From Nonomuraea solani (GTDB lineage Bacteria; Actinomycetota; Actinomycetes; Streptosporangiales; Streptosporangiaceae), in contig NZ_FNVT01000001.1 in assembly GCF_900108335.1 (NCBI RefSeq), positions 550,977 to 614,976 on the forward strand: a stretch of DNA of 64,000 nt, written 5' to 3'. Positions within the stretch are counted from its first letter, which is position 1, and every line of letters begins with the position of its first letter. The notes below the pieces were generated by a model. It saw nothing but the letters and a program-made list of their open reading frames with translations, had not been told where the DNA came from and made no database searches. This document shows positions 51,321-60,900 of this stretch, piece by piece. The translations under genes were made by a program, and so were the position numbers.

Positions 51321-51821
51321 GTGAACCGGCCGAAGCTGACCGCCATCGCCCGCGAGGCCGGCGTCTCGCCGTCCACCGTGTCCAAGGTGATCAACGGCAG
51401 GGCGGACGTCTCGACGCCGACCAGGGTCCGCGTCCTGGACATCCTGCGCCGCCGCGGGTACCGGCGGCGCACTCCGCCCAACCACTGGCTGTTCGACCTG
51501 CTCATCGACGACCTGGCCGCACCGTACGCCGGTCAGGTCGTCGAGGGCGCCGAACGGGCCGCCCGGCGGGCGCGGGCCGACGTGGTGGTGTGCACGCCGG
51601 GCCCGGGCTGGCTGGGCCGGGTGGCGGCGCGGGGGAGCGCGGGCGTGCTGCTGGCGGGCGTCCGGCTCACGCCGCCGCAGGAGGTCTGGCTGGCCGAGCA
51701 CCGGCTGCCGGTGGCCACGATCGACCTGTCGCGGCGGCCGCTGGACGAGCTGTGCATGGCCGCGCTGGCTTCTCTCATCGAACGCGCGCCCGCTCTGGAG
51801 CTCAGCCTCGGCTGGGAATAG
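51321..51821 (+). pseudogene. LacI-family regulator with internal deletion
   Basis: A 166-residue ORF starting at GTG 51321 (GAGGGGAG upstream). The N-terminal helix-turn-helix is complete (LTAIAREAGVSPSTVSKVIN), followed by the first part of the ligand core. After VATIDLSRRP the sequence jumps to a typical LacI C-terminal strand-helix (RPLDELCMAALASLI), missing about 150 residues of the core. Frame is kept. A normal LacI is about 340 residues. It may still bind DNA but could hardly sense a ligand normally. It is in the operon with the importer and overlaps the next gene by 20 bp tail to tail. Confidence 0.6.
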
Positions 51822-52182
51822 CCCTGCTGGCCTTCCACAGATCCGGCTCCGACGTCAGCGCCGAGCCCGAGGTCAGGATGCCCCGGCCCCGGTAGGCGCG
51901 CATGATGCGCACGTGCTCAGGCAGCCGGACGAATCCGCGCAGCGCCTCTTCGTCGCGCCAGACCGACACCGAGCCGATCCGCCGCCGCCCCAGGTCGACC
52001 CACAACCACAGCCCGACCGCGCCCTCCAGCGAGGGCCAGTGCCGCGACAGCCGCCACCCGGCCAGCACCGCCCGCGGCAGGCCGGCCAGGCCGTGGAGCT
52101 GGAAGTCCGTGCGGCTGACGAGCACCGGCCCGTCACCCCGGGGGTGCGGGCCGGCGATCCAGCGTGACCTCATCTTTCTCAT
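51802..52182 (-). CDS. Small monooxygenase-like (ABM-fold) protein
   Basis: A 126-residue protein with the pattern of dimeric alpha/beta-barrel (antibiotic-biosynthesis-monooxygenase or DUF3291-like) proteins: a strand VLVSRTDFQLHG, GAVGLWLWVDLG, then SVWRDEEALRGFVRLPEHVR and MRAYRGRG. Enzymatic role unproven. Start ATG 52182 lacks a Shine-Dalgarno, but minus-strand TAGAGT (52195-52190) is 7 nt upstream, so it is probably leaderless. Confidence 0.6.
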   Translation of the reverse strand: MRKMRSRWIAGPHPRGDGPVLVSRTDFQLHGLAGLPRAVLAGWRLSRHWPSLEGAVGLWLWVDLGRRRIGSVSVWRDEEALRGFVRLPEHVRIMRAYRGRGILTSGSALTSEPDLWKASRAIPSRG

Positions 52183-52189
52183 GGCCCGG

Positions 52190-52216
52190 ACTCTAGCAGA
52201 AATAAAACCGATCGGT
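52190..52216. promoter_or_regulatory. TetR-like dyad beside a leaderless -10
   Basis: The perfect palindrome ACCGATCGGT (52207-52216) lies near the probable -35 region of the leaderless promoter (TAGAGT at 52195-52190, minus strand). It sits 10 bp before the stop of the giant gene. TetR proteins often use such sites; no TetR gene is adjacent. Confidence 0.4.
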
Positions 52217-52225
52217 CGTTCTCAT

Positions 52226-55200
52226 TTATTGGACCGGTTCCACCCGCACGTCGTCCACCTGGAACGTCCCCGACGACCCGCGCAGGCCGAAGGTCAGGTC
52301 CAGGTTGTCGCCGTCCGAAGGGGTGTACTCCCGCTCGAACCGGGCCCAACCGGCCGTGTCTCCGGCGGGCAGCCAGTTGCGCTGCTCGGCGCCCACCCCG
52401 GTCCCGCCCTTGAACGAGCGCACGAAGACGTACGCCCCGACCGTCCGGCCCGGCACGTAGTCCGTCAGCCGGTAGTCGAAGGACACCTTGTAGCGGGTGC
52501 CCGGCGTGGCGGCGATCGGGGAGACCCCGGCCTTCCTGCTGTTCACCCACAGGTTGTGTGCGGCGTTGCCGGTGGTGTCCGTGCTGGTCAGGAACAGGCC
52601 CTGGGCGCCGTGGTGCGCTCCCTCCGCGCCGATCACCCGCCGGTACGTGGCCGGCGCCGACCCGCCCGCCGCCCAGATGTCCGGCTCGCCGGCCTCGAAC
52701 CCGTGCCGGAACACCGGAACCAGCAGCGCGTACGCGTCGTACACCCGCTTGACCCGCGCCCCTTCGTCCCCCGTGTCCGCCTCCGCCGCGTCGAGTTCCG
52801 CGGTGAACCTCGCGTGGCTCGCGGCGGTGTAGCCGTCCGCCTTCAGCGCCCTGGCCTGGGCCAATGCCGCCTGGACGCCCTCGCCGGTGACCATGACGGC
52901 GTCCGAGGCGGCCCCGCCCGCGGCGACCCTGAAGTACAGCGCGCCCGCCAGGACCTGATCGTTGTGGGCCAGGGTGGTCGCCGGGATCTTCGTCCAGCCC
53001 GGCGACGTCAGCGGATCGGTGGCCGCCACGGCGGCGTCGGCCGTCCGGTAGACGTCGTAAGCCATGGCGTGTTTCGGCTTGGCCCACAGCACGGTCACCG
53101 CGCCGCGCTCGCCGCGTACCGCCGTGGCCGCGACCACGTCCCTTGAGCGCCGCTCGACGCTCACCCCGGCGAACGTGGCGTCCTCGGCGGCCGCCACCCC
53201 GGCGTGGATCACGTCCACCATCGGCACCACCAGCGCGCCGACGCTCACCCACGTGCGGCCGTCGGCGGAGGCGTAGCCGGTGACCTGCTGCGAGTCCGCC
53301 GCCCTGACCAGCTTGAGATGCCGGAACGCCGGCCCCTTGACCGTGTACGGGCTGCGGGTCACACCGCCCGCGTTGTTGCTGCCCGCCAGGCCGGATCCGG
53401 CGTCGGCGCGGGTGTCCAGGCTGCGGGCGCGCAGGGCCAGGTTGCCGTCGGCGTCCGGGCCCAGCCACACGTACCGGCCGACCGGGCCGGTGCCGTCGCG
53501 CAGGATGACGCCGCCCGTGCCGTCGCGCAGCTCGGCGCGGACCTCGGCGCCGCCGGCGACGAGTTTGCTCGCCATGAGGTAGGAGTCCTCGGCGAAGCGC
53601 CGGTAGATGACGGAGTCGTCGCCCTCGCCGAAGCCCTTGCCGTTCGCGCCGGAGATCGTGATGCCGGTGCCGTCCGTCGTGGTCTTCCCGGCGGTCGCGC
53701 CGACGAGGTCGTCGCGCCAGCCGCTCGGCAGACCGGGCGTGTGCGAGGCGGTGACGCGCGCCTCGACCGGGTTGGATCCCTGGATTCGGTAGTGGTAGGT
53801 GCCCTCGTCCGGCACCCGGTCGATGTGCGAGGTGCCCGTGACCTCGGCGATCTTCGTGAAAGGGCCGTCCTTGCCGGTGGCGCGGCTCACCGTGTACGAC
53901 CGCACGCCCGCCGCCCGCCAGCTCAGGCCGACCTCGCGGGTGCCCGGCGTGGCCACCGCCACGTCCACGGCGGCGGCCGGCTCGGCGCCGGTCGGGTCGC
54001 CGGGCAGCTTGAGCACCACCGCGCTCTCCGGGCCCAGCCGCACGGAGCTCCTGGTGACCCGCACCGGCTTGCCCGACACCAGGTCGGGCACCTCGCCGCC
54101 CCAGTTCCCCGCCGGGAGCGGCACGGTGAACGACTGCTCGTTGCCGAACTCGGCGCGGGTGGTGTTGACGGCCAGGACGTACCGGCCGTAGCGGGCGGTG
54201 ATCAGATTGGGATAGCCGCTGTACGGATGGTCCTGGGCGTAGTTGTCCCGGTTAACCGGGCCCACGCCCGGCTGGTACGTGACCGGGATCAGCTCGCCGG
54301 TCCAGGCCAGCGGTGGCGTGCCCGGCGGGGAGGTCCAGTCGTGGGCCAGGATCTGCTGCACCGAGTTCGGGCCGCGCAGATAGTAGGCCCTGCTGTCCAT
54401 CCGGGCCTGGGTCGGCAGCTCGGTCAGGTGCTCGTAGCCGCCGGCCTGCACGTGCAGCCGTCCGGAGCCGGTGTAACCGATGTTGCGTTCGTTGAGCGCG
54501 GCGTACAGGTGGGTGTCGCCGTCCTTGACGTTGATGAGCAGGTTGTCGATGTCCGCCCAGACGGCGGGCCGCTGGTGGGCCGCCCGGTCCACGCCCAGCG
54601 CGGCCAGCTCCGCGCCGGTGTAGCGGGCCGGGTCGGTGTGCGGCAGCAGCACGCCCGTCGCCGGGGCGGCGGTCACGTGGGCGTACTCCTCGCTGAGGCG
54701 CAGGTCGTACTTGTGCTTGGAGAGCACGCCGTCGAAGTAGGGGAAGAACTGGTTGTCGGCCAGTTGCTGCTGCATGTAGCCGACGGCCGCCCGGGCGTAC
54801 GCGCGGTAGGGGTCCCACTTCCTGCCCTGGTAGCGCTCGGGATGGTCGGCCATGTGCCGGGCGAGCCCGGCGAAGGCGAACGCCTGCGGGGTGCCCACCT
54901 CCGTCGCATAAGCGGATTTACCGGGATAAGCGCTGTTGCGCCAGTCGACCACCTGCTGCATGGTCATGATCCGGTTCCCGGCCGCGTCGGTGCCCTGGTA
55001 GCGGGTCTGGCCCCGGGCGTACACGTTGCGCAGCGACAGCTTGAGTATCTCGTCGTTGAGCCGCTCGTCGCCCTTGTGGCCGAGCGTGCGGTAGAACCAG
55101 GACGGCAGGTAGTTGGTGGATTCGCCGTAGTTGCCGACGTAGCCGTTCTCGCGGGTCAGGCCCGCCGCCGTGACGCCGGTGTAGTGCTCGCCGTACGGGA

Positions 55201-56629
55201 CGCGCCGGACGATCCGGCCCTTGCCGTCGACCTTGCTCCTGGCCAGGCCCCTCATCACGACCCGCAGGTAGTCGTCGGTGTACTGGGCCGTCCTGTCGTG
55301 GTGGAACAGCGAGTGGTAGAGATCGAGGTCCTGCCCGTCCGGGCCGACCAGCACTTCTTCACCCAGGAACGGTTCCCAGCCGAGCGCCTCGCCGACGATC
55401 CTGTTGCCGCGCTCCTTGCCCTCGTAGAACTTCGAGCCGATGACGCGCAGGCCCTCGTGCGCCTTCCACGCGCCCTCGTAGGTGTACATCACCTGGTTGT
55501 AGATGTAGGACAACCGGCTTCTGGCGAAGTCGAAGTTGGCCTTGAGCACGCGCTCCCACGCCTCGCCCCGGGTCAGGCCGGGGCCGCCCGCGATGCTGTT
55601 GGGGCCGTCCTGGGTGCCGGTCGCGAACGGCTCTTTCAGGAACTTCTCGAACTCCGCGCGGTCGATCAGGTTCTCCACGATGTAGAGCGCCTCGCCGAGC
55701 GCGCCGTAGTAGCCGCCCCAGTCGGACTGGTGGCCGCCGTTGCCCAGGCTCTTGACGTCGCCGTAGTACTGCCGGGTGAAGGCGTCGATGGAGGCGTAGA
55801 TCCGCCGCAGCCCCTTCCGCTTGTCCTGGGTCGGCGACCAGTCCATGAGCAGGGACTCGGCGTAGAAGCGCAGCTCGTCCTGGTAGCGCACGATCGACAT
55901 GGTCGCCGCCGGGTCGGCGTCCACCCGGGCCTCCAGCGCCTGGACGTCGGCGATCTGCCGGGCCCGGTAGGCGTCGATCTTCGCCTGCTCGCCCGCCCGG
56001 CCCAGCGCCGGAGCGACCTGGGTGGACGGCCGGTGACCGCTGCTCTCGCCGGTCACCTCCGGGGTGGTGTGCGTGAAAGCCTGGAAGAAGCGGCGGGAGC
56101 TCTCGGTGGACCTGGTGGTCAGCGTGGGGTGATACGTGCGCAGCGCGATCCGCGCCTCGGTCCTGCCCTGGGTGGCCGGCAGCGGCAGCAGCGCGGTGCC
56201 GTAGAAGAAGCGGCCCGGCAGCGCGTTGCCCCGGGTGCCGACGTTGATCGGCTCGTGGTCGCCGTTGCCCCGGTAGCTCGCGTACTCACCGTCGACCATG
56301 ACCACGGTCTTGTACGCCGAGTCGTCGCCGCCCCACATCTTGACCGTCAGGTGGTTCTGCCGGACGGGATCCACTTTCACCGTGAAGGCCAGGTCGCCGA
56401 GGTGGTAGCCGGGCGGGTCCAGCGGCCGCGACACCCTGGCCCCGTCCACCACGCCGGTGGACTCGCCGGTGAAGGCGTGCGCCCGCTCGGAGGCCGCGTC
56501 GCCGAAGACGATCTCGTCGAGCCGGTCCGAGGCGTGGGCCCGGGCGGCGGCGGGGGCAGGGACGGTTAACAGGGCCGCGGCGAGCGCGACGGCCAGGAGC
56601 CCGCGCCATGATCGTTTCATTGTCGCCAT
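52226..56629 (-). CDS. Giant exported polysaccharide-associated protein, unknown function
   Basis: A 1,467-residue exported protein. Signal peptide at the start (LLAVALAAALLTVPAPAAARA). Residues about 35-180 resemble the carbohydrate-binding beta-sandwich found C-terminally in GH127 proteins (HAFTGESTG..., HLTVKMWGGDDSAYK). About 220-620 is alpha-helical with conserved-looking acidic/aromatic motifs (HQSDWGGYYGALGEALY, YTYEGAWKAHEGLRVIGSK, NYGESTNYLPSWFYRTLG). It suggests an (alpha/alpha) toroid of a hydrolase or lyase, then a large beta-sandwich region. The C-terminus has fibronectin-III-like and ConA/LamG-like modules. I cannot name a CAZy family. It follows the alginate-lyase-fold gene after 4 nt and should be co-transcribed. 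ATG 56629 or 56620 may be the start. Confidence 0.7.
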   Translation of the reverse strand: MATMKRSWRGLLAVALAAALLTVPAPAAARAHASDRLDEIVFGDAASERAHAFTGESTGVVDGARVSRPLDPPGYHLGDLAFTVKVDPVRQNHLTVKMWGGDDSAYKTVVMVDGEYASYRGNGDHEPINVGTRGNALPGRFFYGTALLPLPATQGRTEARIALRTYHPTLTTRSTESSRRFFQAFTHTTPEVTGESSGHRPSTQVAPALGRAGEQAKIDAYRARQIADVQALEARVDADPAATMSIVRYQDELRFYAESLLMDWSPTQDKRKGLRRIYASIDAFTRQYYGDVKSLGNGGHQSDWGGYYGALGEALYIVENLIDRAEFEKFLKEPFATGTQDGPNSIAGGPGLTRGEAWERVLKANFDFARSRLSYIYNQVMYTYEGAWKAHEGLRVIGSKFYEGKERGNRIVGEALGWEPFLGEEVLVGPDGQDLDLYHSLFHHDRTAQYTDDYLRVVMRGLARSKVDGKGRIVRRVPYGEHYTGVTAAGLTRENGYVGNYGESTNYLPSWFYRTLGHKGDERLNDEILKLSLRNVYARGQTRYQGTDAAGNRIMTMQQVVDWRNSAYPGKSAYATEVGTPQAFAFAGLARHMADHPERYQGRKWDPYRAYARAAVGYMQQQLADNQFFPYFDGVLSKHKYDLRLSEEYAHVTAAPATGVLLPHTDPARYTGAELAALGVDRAAHQRPAVWADIDNLLINVKDGDTHLYAALNERNIGYTGSGRLHVQAGGYEHLTELPTQARMDSRAYYLRGPNSVQQILAHDWTSPPGTPPLAWTGELIPVTYQPGVGPVNRDNYAQDHPYSGYPNLITARYGRYVLAVNTTRAEFGNEQSFTVPLPAGNWGGEVPDLVSGKPVRVTRSSVRLGPESAVVLKLPGDPTGAEPAAAVDVAVATPGTREVGLSWRAAGVRSYTVSRATGKDGPFTKIAEVTGTSHIDRVPDEGTYHYRIQGSNPVEARVTASHTPGLPSGWRDDLVGATAGKTTTDGTGITISGANGKGFGEGDDSVIYRRFAEDSYLMASKLVAGGAEVRAELRDGTGGVILRDGTGPVGRYVWLGPDADGNLALRARSLDTRADAGSGLAGSNNAGGVTRSPYTVKGPAFRHLKLVRAADSQQVTGYASADGRTWVSVGALVVPMVDVIHAGVAAAEDATFAGVSVERRSRDVVAATAVRGERGAVTVLWAKPKHAMAYDVYRTADAAVAATDPLTSPGWTKIPATTLAHNDQVLAGALYFRVAAGGAASDAVMVTGEGVQAALAQARALKADGYTAASHARFTAELDAAEADTGDEGARVKRVYDAYALLVPVFRHGFEAGEPDIWAAGGSAPATYRRVIGAEGAHHGAQGLFLTSTDTTGNAAHNLWVNSRKAGVSPIAATPGTRYKVSFDYRLTDYVPGRTVGAYVFVRSFKGGTGVGAEQRNWLPAGDTAGWARFEREYTPSDGDNLDLTFGLRGSSGTFQVDDVRVEPVQ

Positions 56630-56633
56630 TTCG

Positions 56634-57803
56634 CTAGCGGGTGCAGGTGAGGGTGCCGAAGCCGAGGTGGTCGAAGCCGCCGCTGTTCGGGCCGTAGTGG
56701 CCGCCGCCGCCCTCGGGGCGTCCCTTGGCGGCGTACGCGGTGATGCCCGGCACCGACAGCCCGCGCCGGACGGCGTAGTGGTGGTGCAGGACCTCCCAGA
56801 TCGGCCGGTCGCCGCCGCGCCCGGCGGCGGAGATCGCGGTGTGGGAGCGCGGTGCGCAGTTGGTGCCGGTGCCCCAGTTGTAGGTGGTGAACGGCACGCT
56901 CTGGCCGAGGTTGTAGCGGGCGACGTACTCGGCGGCGCGCATGAAGCGGTTGCCGTCGTAGCCGTACAGGTCCTGGCCCTGGTTCCAGGCCATCTCGCAG
57001 AAGGAGCCCATGAGGCCGATGCCGAGCAGCGCGTGGCCCTGGTCGCGGCCGCTTTCCTGCCACTGCGCGAGCCCGCCCGCGTGCGAGAACGGCACCGCCT
57101 TGGTGATCGCGCCGTTGCCCGCACCGCTCTTGAAGTAGGTGACCGCCTGGCCGAACTTGGCCTGGTCGTCGCAGAAGATCCCGATGGCCAGCACGGAGGC
57201 CATGGAGCACAGGTCCCAGTTGGCCCAGTAGTTCGTGATGCAGGCGCCGTTGTGCCTGGTCAGGAAGTCGTTGTTCATCGGGTAGAAGATCCGGAGCAGC
57301 ATGTTCTTGAACCGGGCGAGGTCGAAGCCCGCGTAGCCGCGCATGATCTCGCCGACGTTGGCGAGCTGGTAGCCGTAGATGCCCGCGGCCAGGAACCGGT
57401 CGGCGTTGCCCGCGATCGTGGTGAGCGTGCCCGACCAGGCGTTGAGGATGTCGCGGGCGGTGTCGCCGTGGGCGGTGCTGCCGCTGATCTTCCAGCGCAG
57501 CGCGTTCTGGTAGGCGGCGGCGATGTCGCGGTAGAGCTGAGGGTAGTTCTGGCCGGTTCCGCCCCGCACCACGGTCGCCACCGGGCGCGGCGTCCAGCCG
57601 CTCTGGGCGAAGGAGTTGCCGGTCAGTTTGTCCCAGCCCGCCTTGTACGGTTGCGCCCCCGCCGCGACCCGATCGGCCATGCGTTTGAAGTCGGCCTGGG
57701 TGTGCAGCAGGCCCGGGTGGGCGAAGGCCGCCCTGGTGCCGCCGCCGACCAGGGCGGAGGCTCCGGCGGCAAGGGCCGCTTTCAGCACGGTGCGCCTGAG
57801 CAT
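56634..57803 (-). CDS. Exported alginate-lyase-fold protein
   Basis: A 389-residue protein of the alginate-lyase superfamily ((alpha/alpha)6 toroid; PL5/PL38-related and Pfam alginate_lyase-like). Tat-type signal: RRTVLKAALAAGASALVGGG. Signatures are ADFKRMADRVAAG near the mature N-terminus, the NYWANWDLCSMASVLAIG core with Asn/Trp, and HAGGLAQWQESGRDQGHALLGIG with His/Arg/Gln candidates. Substrate probably an uronate-containing polymer; which one is inference. Start ATG 57803 with GAGGAG 5 nt upstream. Its promoter carries the TAGAAATCGGT operator. Confidence 0.82.
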   Translation of the reverse strand: MLRRTVLKAALAAGASALVGGGTRAAFAHPGLLHTQADFKRMADRVAAGAQPYKAGWDKLTGNSFAQSGWTPRPVATVVRGGTGQNYPQLYRDIAAAYQNALRWKISGSTAHGDTARDILNAWSGTLTTIAGNADRFLAAGIYGYQLANVGEIMRGYAGFDLARFKNMLLRIFYPMNNDFLTRHNGACITNYWANWDLCSMASVLAIGIFCDDQAKFGQAVTYFKSGAGNGAITKAVPFSHAGGLAQWQESGRDQGHALLGIGLMGSFCEMAWNQGQDLYGYDGNRFMRAAEYVARYNLGQSVPFTTYNWGTGTNCAPRSHTAISAAGRGGDRPIWEVLHHHYAVRRGLSVPGITAYAAKGRPEGGGGHYGPNSGGFDHLGFGTLTCTR

Positions 57804-57816
57804 GATCACTCCTCGC

Positions 57817-57862
57817 TAGAAATCGGTACCAGGACGGTACGGCGGCGCGCTCCGAGGGACAA
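57817..57862 (-). promoter_or_regulatory. Promoter and operator of the alginate-lyase-fold operon
   Basis: Minus strand TTGTCC (57862-57857) and TACCGT (57839-57834) are 17 bp apart. The minus-strand half-site ACCGATTTCTA (57827-57817; 10 of 11 bases match ACCGGTTTCTA) lies at the expected start site, as at the dehydrogenase and GH43 promoters. Confidence 0.7.
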
Positions 57863-57936
57863 GGGCGCCCAGCGAGGGGCACGGAGGTGCTTCTTTACCA
57901 ACTCACGAGGTCAGCCGGGTAGCCGGAACGGCTGCC

Positions 57937-57967
57937 ACGAAAGTTTTCGTAAAGGGACCGGTTTCTA
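57937..57967. promoter_or_regulatory. Additional operator-like dyads after the caspase gene
   Basis: A perfect dyad ACGAAA-GT-TTTCGT (57937-57950) is followed by ACCGGTTTCTA (57957-57967), which overlaps the caspase-gene stop. They lie about 150 bp upstream of the alginate-lyase-fold gene and may give a second, upstream control point. The rest of 57863-57936 shows no gene. Confidence 0.5.
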
Positions 57968-60900
57968 CGGGGTGCACGGCGGGGTGTACGGCCGCCCCGG
58001 GACGTACCGCGTCCATTCGGCCCGGGTGATCGACGTTCCCGACGTCTCGCAGACGTTCGCGCTCGCCTGCTCCACGTTCAGCCCCCACCACTGCGCGGCG
58101 GTGCCGTCGGCGGCGGCCAGGGCGGAGCCGTCGGCGTTGAGCTCCACGTCGTTCAGCGGGGCACGGCCGGTCAGCACCGCCCAGAGCGCCGGTTCGGCGG
58201 TGTTGACGACGCTCCACACGCGCACGGTCGTGTCCTGCGACGCGGTGACCAGGGTGCGGCCGTCGGCGCTGAAGGCGAGGCCGGACACGCCCGCGGCGTG
58301 GCCGGGCAGCTCGGACACCCGCTTCGGGCGCTCGGGGCGGGCGACGTCCCACAGCCGGGCCGTGCCGTCAGACGCCCCCGCGGCCAGTGTCCTGCCGTCG
58401 GGGCTGAACCGCAGGTCGAGCACGCCGCCGAGGTGCGCGGAGAAGCCGGCGAGCGCGCGCGGCCTGGCGGGCTTGGTCACATCCCAGAGGCGTACCGACG
58501 AGGTGCCGGAGGCGGTCGCCAGGACGCGGCCGTCCGGGCGGAACACGGCCACGGTCAGCCGCCCGTCCACGGCGCCGGGCGTGGACACCTGTACGGGAGC
58601 GGCGGGCTTGGCGACGTTCCACAGCCGGGCCGTGCCGTCCCGTCCCGTCGTCACCACCATCTTGCCGCCGGGAGCGTACGCGGCCGAGCGCACGCCGTCC
58701 GTGTGCCCCGTGAGCGTGCCGAGGAGCTTCGGTGTGGCGGGCTTGGCGACGTCCCACAGCTTGGCCGTACGGTCGAGGGAGCCCGTGACCAGGCGGCGGC
58801 CGTCCGGGCTGAACGCGGCCGACGTGACCGAGTCGGTGTGTCCCGTCAGGGTCGACTGCGGCGTGGCCACCGCCGGGTCGGAGACGTCCCAGAGCTTGAC
58901 GGTCTTGTCGGCCGACGCGGTGGCGAGCACGCGGCCGCCCTTGGCGATCGCGACCCCGTTGACCAGGCCGGTGTGCGCGGCGAGCCGGGCGAAGGGGGAG
59001 GTGCGGGCGGCGTTGGCGACGTTCCACAGCCGGGCGATGCCGTCGGCCGACGCGGTCACGAGGTTCTGGCCGTTCGGGCTGAACGCCACCCCCGTCACGC
59101 CGTCGGGGAAGCCGGCCAGGGTGGCGGTCAGCTCGGGCTCGCGCGGGTTCTCCATGCTCCACAGGCCGACGGTGGCGTCGGCGGAGGCGCTGGCCAGCAC
59201 GTCGCCGTCGGGGCTGAACGCGACGTCCTCCACGGCGGCGGTGTGCCCGCGGCCGGTGCCGGCGAGCTTGGCCGCGGTGATGTCCCACACCTGCACGGTG
59301 CCGGTGGCGGAGGCCGTGGCCAGGTAGCGGCCGTCGGGGGCGAACGAGACGCTCCTGACGCCGCCGTCCGCCGAGGTCAGCACGGCCAGGCTGCGGGGCG
59401 TGGCCGGGGTGAGCACGTCGAGGATCGTGATGGTGCCGCCCGCGGAGGTGAGCGCGACCATGCGGCCGTCCGGGCTGAACGCCGCCCTGGTGGGCTCCGC
59501 GGTCTGCGTCAGGGAGGAGAGCTGCTTGGGCTTGGCGGTGTCGGCGACGTTCCACAGCCGCATCGACTTGTCGCGCGACGCGGTGGCCAGGACGTCGCCC
59601 TTCGGGTTGAACGCCACCGCGTTCACATGGCCCTTGAGACCCTTGAGCGTGGCCAGCGGGCGTGGGCGGGTGGCGTCGGCGACGTTCCACAACCGCGCGG
59701 TGCCGTCGGCGGAGCCGGTCGCGAGCACCTTGCCGTTCGCGCTGAACGCCGCCGTCGTCACGCTGCCCGTGTGCCCCTTGACGACGCCCGCGCTCTTGGG
59801 GCGCAGCGGGTCGGCGACGTTCCACAATCGTGCGGTGAAGTCGCCCGAGGCGGTGACGGCGACGCGGCCGTCAGGGCGGAAGGCGACCCGTTCGATGGGG
59901 GCCACGTGCCCGATCATCCGCGCGCCGACCGGACGGGAGAGCGAGCCGAGCAGCGCGCCGCGGGCCTCCGGGGTGGGCGACAGGCGGTAGGCGCTGAGGG
60001 CGAGCTGGGAGCCGAGCGAGGTGTCCCGGGCGGTGCCGGCGGTGGTGGCGAGCTGGCGGGAGAGCGCCTGGTCGCGCTGGGTGGTGGCGTCGGCGGCCAG
60101 ACGTCCGGACTGCCTGCTCTGGAGCAGGGCCGTGACGCCGCCCGCCGTGGTCGCCAGCAGGAGCAGCGCCAGGGCGGCGATCGAGGCCCGCGTGAGCACC
60201 GACCGCCGCCGCCGTCGCCGCCACGACGCCTTGAGGAACTCGCGCTCGATGCCGTCCTCGTCTTGTGCGGCGTTCTGGGCGGTGGGGAGACGGTCGTCGG
60301 TGTACAGAAGGGACGCGTTCTGGCCGTCCCGATGCCACAGCTCGGCGTCCTCGGCCAGGCGGTGCCGTACGAGCAGGGCGGCGCGGCCGGTCTCGGCCCA
60401 GTTCCCGAGCCGGGGCCAGGCGTGGATGAGCGCCTCGTGGGCCAGCTCGGCCTCGTCTCCGTCGACGGTCACCAGGCGGGCCCGGACGAACTCGGTCAGC
60501 ACCTGGCCCTCCACGGACGCCGTGCCCGTGCTCAGCTCGGCGACGGGAACCCGCCGCCGCACGCCGCCGGCCCGCTCGTCCACGCGGACCAGCCGGGTCA
60601 GCAGCTCGCGCGCCACCGGCTCGGACTCCGCGCCCAGCCGCCGCAGGGTCTCCTCGCCGCTCATCGCCAGGGCGCGCGCCACCCCGCCCGCCGACCGGTA
60701 GCCGGCCATGGTGAGCACGCCGCCCGTACGCCGCTGCCAGGTCACGAAGAGGGCGTGCGAGAGCCGGGGCAGCGGGCTGTCAACCCCGTCCAGTGCCCGC
60801 GTCTCCTCCAGGACCAGGTCGGCGAGCCCGGCCTCCAGCGTGAGCCCCGCCAGCGCGGCCGGCTCCTCGATCGCCTTGCGCAGCGCGGCCCCGCTCATCG

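Noticed and set aside
53204..56569. A 1,100-codon plus-strand frame opposite the giant exported protein
   Set aside because: Low-complexity Val/Arg/Gly/Ala translation. The minus strand has the signal peptide, domain structure and operon context.
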